Origin: Chloroflexota bacterium
GTDB taxonomy: Bacteria > Chloroflexota > Dehalococcoidia > UBA3495
Direction of reading: 5' to 3'
Assembly (NCBI GenBank): GCA_022576105.1
Contig: JACZRM010000126.1
Location: 1-5,669, forward strand
Length of the DNA stretch: 5,669 nt
Shown: positions 5,478-5,669 of the stretch, piece after piece
Layout of the letters: the number at the start of each line of letters is the position of its first letter
Position numbering within the stretch: the first letter of the stretch is position 1
Notes under the pieces: model-generated
Told to the model about the DNA's origin: nothing
Databases searched by the model: none
The model's input: the letters and a program-made list of their open reading frames with translations, nothing else
Program-made: the position numbers and the translations under genes

Positions 5478-5669
5478 ATGACTACTCAGTCTACCGGCGC
5501 CTATCCCGTCGTGGTTGAAGGTGAACTTGACTCTAGTTTGAGCCGATGGCTCTGGCTGGTGAAATGGGTGCTGACCATACCCCATATCATCGTGCTGTTT
5601 TTCCTCTGGATTGCATTTGTCATCGTTACCGTAATTGCCTTCTTCGCCATATTGTTCACCGGGCGCTAT
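5478..5669 (+). CDS. DUF4389-type membrane protein, N-terminal part (cut by window end)
   Basis: Sixty-four residues are visible before the window ends. A short polar N-terminus (T-T-Q-S-T-G-A-Y-P) and the strand V-V-V-E-G-E-L lead to L-S-R-W-L-W-L-V-K-W, then a long hydrophobic segment at about 29-60 (I-P-H-I-I-V-L-F-F-L-W-I-A-F) and F-T-G-R-Y. This order is typical of DUF4389 proteins, small multi-pass membrane proteins of unknown function that often occur in Chloroflexota and Actinobacteria; the assignment is from memory of the family. The ATG at 5478 is preferred because GAGGA (5465-5469) lies 8 nt upstream. An in-frame ATG at 5469 would add three residues but overlaps that Shine-Dalgarno. 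It has its own promoter and no visible functional link to the dockerin gene. Confidence 0.85.
   Translation, partial: MTTQSTGAYPVVVEGELDSSLSRWLWLVKWVLTIPHIIVLFFLWIAFVIVTVIAFFAILFTGRY

Noticed and set aside
1..5669. CRISPR array, tRNA, rRNA or prophage genes
   Set aside because: I saw no regularly spaced direct repeats, no cloverleaf-like sequence with a TTC-type T-arm, no rRNA segments and no phage or transposase motifs.

Overview
The window is a GC-rich bacterial chromosomal segment with five protein-coding genes, two of them cut by the window edges. A dockerin-bearing exported protein, a DUF4389-type membrane protein, frequent GTG/TTG starts and TTCGAC-rich palindromic intergenic repeats together suggest an uncultivated Chloroflexota-like bacterium (Dehalococcoidia or Anaerolineae type). 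This is an inference from gene content; there is no rRNA or other marker gene to prove it.

Layout. (1) Positions 1-1269, plus strand: the C-terminal 422 residues of an acidic, helical protein of unknown function. It has a Pro/Ala-rich linker and three tandem copies of a domain of about 131 residues whose landmark residues keep exactly the same spacing. (2) Positions 1313-2395, minus strand, convergent with the first gene: a peptidase T-like M20 metallopeptidase with a complete set of zinc ligands. A Shine-Dalgarno sequence and a promoter-like -10 both point to a TTG start rather than the upstream ATG. (3) Positions about 2520-3050: an intergenic stretch of about 500 bp holding divergent promoter candidates and palindromic repeats. 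(4) Positions 3077-3785, plus strand: a tight moaD-moaE pair encoding both subunits of molybdopterin synthase. (5) Positions 3786-4135: a gene-poor stretch with a second, inverted copy of the palindromic repeat. (6) Positions 4136-5350, plus strand: a secreted protein with a signal peptide, a possible cohesin-like beta domain, a second beta domain and a C-terminal type I dockerin. (7) Positions 5478-5669, plus strand: the N-terminus of a DUF4389-type membrane protein behind a good sigma-70-like promoter.

The only clear functional partnership is MoaD with MoaE, which form one enzyme of molybdenum cofactor synthesis. The other genes look like independent units with their own promoters. The observations most worth following are the triplicated unknown domain, the 65-nt structured repeat present as an inverted pair around moaDE, and the dockerin protein. 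I found no convincing evidence for a defence system, CRISPR array, transposase, tRNA or rRNA here.
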